From assembly GCF_958298935.1 (NCBI RefSeq), contig NC_084927.1, positions 37,824,501 through 37,888,500 of the forward strand: a stretch of DNA of 64,000 nt, read 5' to 3'. This DNA comes from Phragmites australis. Taxonomy: Eukaryota; Streptophyta; Magnoliopsida; Poales; Poaceae. The notes under the pieces were generated by a model. It saw only the letters and a program-made list of their open reading frames with translations, made no database searches and was not told the origin of the DNA. The first letter of the stretch is position 1; every line of letters starts with the position of its first letter. Both the position numbers and the translations under genes were made by a program. Below are positions 59,076-64,000 of this stretch, piece by piece.

Positions 59076-60111
59076 TAGGGATGGCAATGGATGCGGGTTG
59101 AGCCAAAACCCACCTGCCATGCAACCTGAAATGCAAAACCCGATCCGCATCTGAAGTACTAATCGGGTTAAAATGAGCCCCACCCCTGAACTTGGTGGGG
59201 ACCTAAAACCCGATGGGGACCTGTCAGGTCTTGTCATCCGAGGAAGCTGAGAGTGGGCGAACGATGAAAAGAGCGGGCGGCACGGCTTGGCGTGGAGGGA
59301 TGGTGGGGAGGGGGCGACGCGATGGCGCAGTTGAGCGGTGGGGATGGGCAGAAGGGGCAGTGTGACGTTGTAGCAACATGGAGGGGGCGGTGCGACGGCG
59401 CGACTGGACGGAGGGGTGGCACGGTCGGGCGAGGAAGGGTGCGGTGTTGCCGAGCACAGAAGGGTAGTGAGGCCAGTGCGAATGGGGCGGCGACACTGGG
59501 CACAGACCTCCACTACCACCCTCCTGCTAGATCCACGTTGCCACGTTCATCTCGTGCCGTCATCGCCGGATCCACGCCGCCGCCGCTGGACGAAGCCACC
59601 GACACCAGGATCTGCTGCCCCGATGCCCATCATCGCCAACACTAACGTTGTGGCCTCCACTACGACCACACCGCCGTCGACCGAGGTGAGCCGGCCTCCT
59701 TTTCCCCTTCCTCACCTCGGCTGCCACCCCACCGCCAAACCCTAGCCGCTACCACCAAGCCCGCCCCGCCATCGTGTCTATGCAGAGAGAGAGAGAGGGC
59801 GAGAGGCGATAGGGTGAGGGAGGCTTCCCTGGCTGGGTGAGAGAGAAAGAAGAGGAGGTGAGGGAGGCTAGGTCAGAGAGAAAGGAGAGGGAGATGAGCC
59901 GGCCTAGCCGAGAGAGCCGGAGAGGTAGATGGGCTAGTAACTTCGGTATCCAAAGGTCACTCACAGGGCTAAGTAGGAACCTAAACCCGACCCACTACAG
60001 TTTTTAGTGCCCGACCCATTAGACCTGTGAGCAGGATTTTGCACCCGAACCCGCACTTGCTGGGTGCAAACCTGTGGGGACCCGAACCTATGGGTCTGGT
60101 TGCCATCCCTA
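59076..60111. mobile_element. Non-autonomous hAT element, 1,036 bp
   Basis: The ends TAGGGATGGCAATGG and (reading in from the right) TAGGGATGGCAACCAG are near-perfect inverted repeats over 12 bp. The flanking 8-mers TGGTGAAC (59068-59075) and TGATGAAT (60112-60119) agree at 6 of 8 positions, as for an 8-bp hAT target duplication with later mutation. Repeated AAACCCGA/CCCGACCC words fill the subterminal parts. The central 59.22-59.97 kb is GC-rich and may be captured host sequence. No transposase. Confidence 0.85.
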
Positions 60112-60429
60112 TGATGAATTGGTTATTTCTGATTTTTAATTATCATTACTCTGCTTGCTGAGAAAAAATTGCATTGTGCCTCTTGCTTTCTTTAGCATTT
60201 TCCGTATTTGACCCCATTATTGCTAACTTTTCCTGACTCTGATGGTTAAATTTTTCTGGGCTTTCTATAGCGCATGCTTCAGTTGACCCTACCCACTCTT
60301 TACATGGTAGCAATCTTTCATGACCAACAACAGTGCTTCAGTTTGGGAAGACAAGGAAGCTATTTGTTGAGCGAGCTGATCCCAGAAAGTAGTTTGAGAC
60401 GTTTATATGCTTCTATATAGTGCGTGATA
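60112..60429. other. Spacer
   Basis: Short AT-rich spacer between the hAT element and the LTR; nothing recognised. Confidence 0.4.
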
Positions 60430-63400
60430 TGTAACACCCTGTGTTTAGCATGTTGTATAATTACAGAATTAGCTCCAAATTAAAACTTTTTAAGGATAAT
60501 TAAGTAAGCTAGTACATGTACAGGGATGTGTATGTATGCCAGTGCATACACCTTCATACATGTTGGAGGTATTGAGTTGACTAGTTGTTCCAAAGTTTAC
60601 CAGTGCAAATTCTAGCATGATCACTGCATTAGGTTGACTGTCATGCATTATTGGATTTTATGATTCTTTGTGTGGAGGTTTGAATTAAATGTCTCTCAAT
60701 TCAAACCTACTCTTAGACTCTGATCAGCTTAAATCAAATTATCTCCAAGCTCAGAGATCCAGATTAAATCAACTCCAAATAAATAATTGAAGTTGATCTT
60801 AATCTAAAGTTAAGTTCCAAATTCAAATTTCCAAATTGAATTATTCCAAAGATATGTTTGATTCTCTTTCTCTTTTTCTCTCTTTCTTTTTCTCCTCCAA
60901 ATTCTCAGTGGGCCGGTTCTCTTTTCTTTCTTTCCACAAGCCTAAACCGGCCTCTTTCCCTCTTTCTTTTGGGTGCGGCCCATGCCAGCGCCCGCGGCCC
61001 ACCCGACCGCCCTCCTCCCCTCCCGCGCACCTGGGCCGTCTCACGGCCCAGCTTCGCGCGCGCCCAGCCGAAGGCGCCTCTGGCCATGCCGCCTTCTCTG
61101 ATGCCGACCCCGCTGCCGCGCGTCGACCATCGCCGCACGCCCCTCTTCCCTCTTCTCTCTCCCTTCTCTCCCCGCCAACGCTGCAGGCCACGTCGCCGGC
61201 CGCCGCTCTTCGCGGGACAGCTCCGCCCCGAGCCCATGCCTCTCCCTTCTCTCTGCCCCTGCCCCGGCCACTGCGCTGGCGCCGCAGTACGCGTGCTGGC
61301 GGTAGCCTGCCGCGCGTCGGCCGACCACAGGCCACCGCCACCGCGTCGCGTGCCTCGCTGCACGCCACTGCTCGCCGTCGACCCGCGGTGGACACCCGCG
61401 CCCGCTCACATGTCCCTCGCCCTCGCCTTAGTGCCGCCTCCCCTCCCAGCTATAAATAGCAGGCCAGCGCTCCCTCCTTATCCCTTTCACCACATCCGCC
61501 ACCGCCGCCCCGTTTCTCGCCTCGCCACTGCTCGCCGTCGACCATACGCCATCGCCGACGAGCTGCCGAGGAGGACCTTAAGCCGACGCTGCCCGTGTGC
61601 CACCATCCGTTGGCCCGGAAAGCTCGACGGGAGCTGCCTTCGCGCGAAGCCCGAGCCGCCGTCATTCGTCGTCCCCACCGTCGACCGCAGCCGCCGCTTG
61701 CCGCCGTCCGACCTCACTGGTGAGCCCCTAGCCTCCCTAGAGTCCCTAGGCTAGCTAAGTAGGCCACCCCATGCGCCAATTTGGCTGATAGCTGCACGCT
61801 GACGCGTTTGTGGTTCCGCCACCGCGTTTGGTCGCCGCCGGCGCGTGCGTATGAGTAGTGTGGTCACCGGCCATCGTGCCGTGTGTTAAAGAGGCTCCAT
61901 GCCTCTTTTTCTTGCAGGTTGGCCCCTTTCCCGTACAGGGGAGGTGCCGCACGTTTCTCTCCGCGTCTTGTTCCCCCTCCGACGATGAACTGGCATCGTT
62001 TCCGCCACCGGCTGCCGTTGAGGTGTCCCCTGCCGAGTCCGTCAGTTCTCAAGGTTGGCCGGCGTGCCTTCGTCGTCGTGAAGCTTTGGCCGAAACATTT
62101 TTCCGGTGAGCTCTCTGGTGCGCACCGCCGCAAGATTGCTCGCCGCCGGCCAAACTTCTCCCTCTCCACCGTCCGCTCGCGTAGGCACGCGCGCACGCCC
62201 GCGCGCCCACCAAACTGGCCAACGGGCCATGGCCTGGCTTGGCCAGACCGGCCTCGGCTCGGCCCAACGGCCGTCTCGGCCCGTGCATCGCTAGCTCGGC
62301 CCAAGCAGCCAACCGCCAGCGGGCCAGGCCTCAGTAGGCCGGCCCAGCTCCAGTAGCCCATTTAGCAGCCAGCCCAAATACTCTGTAGGCCGCACTGTGC
62401 AAGCCCATTACTGTAGATCCAGGCCCGACCCATCCAGGCCCAGGTGGAGCCCAAGTGGGCCCCACCTGGTCACTGTTCATATGGGCCCCTTTCACTGTTC
62501 ATATGGGCCCCTTTCACTGTTCGGTGGGCCCCACCCATGAATAGTGTATTTTCATATTTTTTAGATTTAAATATTCTCAGAACCGTAACTTCTCCGTTCT
62601 GGCTCCGATTTCGGCGATTCTTTCGCCGAAATTCATCAAAGATCAAGATCTACTCATTGGTCACCTCGTGGTGTTCGTTAAGACTTGTTTGGCTTTTCAA
62701 TGGGTGTTGATCGGTTTTTCTTTAGTTTAGCCGTATTGATAGTAGTTGTGAATTACAGAGGAGCAAGAGCAAGAACAAGGACATTTGTTTTGCGAGATCT
62801 GTGCTGGGATTATTCGGGCTGAGGAGGATCCTGACTTTGACCAAAATCAAGAGGAGAACTCCGGAGAAGGCAAGTCCTATTTTCCTTGATCATATTGAAC
62901 CTATGTTTTCGAATAATATATATGATCAACTAAAATCGAACTTATTATCGCATGTGCTATATATTGCATTTTCTTTCAAACTACTTGTAGTAGTTAACCC
63001 TATCAACACTGCCATGCCATACATGTCATCATCCAGAACACATATCACCCTAGGAATACCTGTTGTTACATATATTAACAATAGACGACACCTTGATATC
63101 TAGCATGCTTAGGATTGAATACATCTCCTCGGAGATGTCGCTTTTAAACTGCATCTCCTCGGAGATGATAAATTATCATTATCCAATGACAAGTCATATA
63201 CCATGAATCCTTGATGGATATGAATTTCGTGATAGATGTGAGATCCTTGTCGGTGTGTGGGATATGGTGGGTGGTGTGTAAAAATGGGTGAAAACTGTTT
63301 TGGCGGGGGCAGGTAGAGTAGTCCTCTGTGGGAAGGGATGCTCTTGGGGGCATGTGGTATTGTGGGAATACTCGTGCTGGGAGATGCCCACCCCGGCCGC

Positions 63401-64000
63401 TTAAGGACCGAGTCATTGCGGCCCGTCTAGCCTAGCCACTACGTACAACCATGCGTCCTGTATGGGCAAGACTTGACTTTCCTTTCACTGGACTGGGTTG
63501 GACATCATACCAGGAGGCTGAGAGCAACGAGCAGGCAAGTACTATCCTGTCCCGCATGCTTGGAGGTTTCTAGTACCGGCCAAGGCTTAAAAAGGGATGC
63601 TGGCCTTCGGAAGCATGCAGCTCTGGTACTTGGGCGTGTCTCGTGGAAAAGCCCGGCAGGAAAGGTGTTTGGAGAGTCTCGGTATGATTCGCTCCTCCGC
63701 TTGCAACGGTTGAAGGCTGAGCATATCGTATGGGTAAAGCTGTACAACCTCTGCAGAGTGTAAAACTATTCGAATAGCCGTGTCCACGGTCATGGACATG
63801 CGAAAGCAGCAATCGCGTTGACTAGACTCAGGGTGCGTGTGTCTTGATGAGTGAGTGTGTGGACTAGATGTCCGTATGTTAATGTTCCTGGCTCGATTCC
63901 GCCAGAAGCTGTGTGGTACTAGAGGTACACCAGTTGTGATAAAAGGGACTGCGGAGTGAGGTATAGCCCCTCCCAGGACCGAAAACCCCCAGATAAAGCT
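60430..64000 (+). mobile_element. Ty3/gypsy (Tekay-like) LTR, running off the window
   Basis: It starts TGTAACACCC, a typical gypsy LTR end. A GC-rich promoter-like section with GCTATAAATAGCAGG (TATA box, 61450-61464) follows, then the AACCGTAACTTCTCCGTTCT-type segment near 62580 common in grass LTRs of this kind. The block GTAAAACTATTCGAATAG at 63761-63778 is shared with the LTR at 34144. It is at least 3.57 kb and reaches the window edge, so the internal region would lie outside. Many open frames in the GC-rich part are not genes. Confidence 0.6.

Noticed and set aside
60836..62361. Several overlapping open frames in GC-rich DNA
   Set aside because: They lie in the GC-rich promoter-like part of an LTR, on both strands and in several frames, with Pro/Arg/Ala-rich composition; typical chance frames.

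Overview
This is nuclear DNA from a flowering plant, almost certainly a grass (Poaceae). The genes have many introns with plant-type GT-AG borders. Gene starts are very GC-rich while spacers are AT-rich, and the spacers are full of grass-type transposons. The miR396 precursor carries the grass form of the microRNA. From memory, a PARC6/CDP1-STT3-endoglucanase-MIR396 neighbourhood resembles the distal long arm of rice chromosome 4; this synteny is a recollection that needs checking, and I do not name the species.

Layout. 1-7.1 kb is repeat space: the right end of a CACTA-like transposon split by a 2,571-bp solo-LTR-like insertion with a 5-bp target duplication, followed by gene-free DNA. 7.2-23.2 kb is the gene-rich island: plastid-division protein CDP1/PARC6 (+), a broken pentatricopeptide-repeat gene (+), oligosaccharyltransferase catalytic subunit STT3 (+) and a chloroplast J-domain/ferredoxin-type protein (-). 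23.2-29.9 kb holds a 133-bp tandem duplication, a hAT-type element, a long-armed fold-back element, a copia gag fragment and two small MITEs. A secreted family-9 endoglucanase with a CBM49 domain (29.98-32.86 kb, +) carries a 2-bp frameshift.

33.1-43.6 kb is a transposon graveyard. A MITE and a long LTR lead into a remnant of a PGAP1-like GPI inositol-deacylase gene. Its single exon has been cut by a complete CACTA element (TSD ACA) and again by a tiny LTR element (TSD CCTCT). The CACTA itself contains a Micron-like element sitting in a (TA)n tract. A decayed yellow-stripe-like (YSL) transporter fragment follows.

46.2-49.9 kb has two miR396-type hairpins on the minus strand, one canonical and one diverged. 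51.1-53.3 kb (-) is a DHHC palmitoyltransferase gene with one in-frame stop that an alternative splice acceptor could bypass. From 53.6 kb to the end there are only mobile-element remains: an ~86-bp tandem array and gag/protease region of a Ty3/gypsy element, a hAT transposase remnant, a 1,036-bp non-autonomous hAT element, and an LTR that runs off the window.

The host genes are not one pathway: they serve plastid division, ER N-glycosylation, chloroplast protein folding or electron chemistry, wall remodelling, small-RNA control of growth regulators and protein lipidation. The main novelty is structural (nested insertions with readable target duplications, reconstructed broken exons, paired MIR396 hairpins) rather than a new biochemical system.
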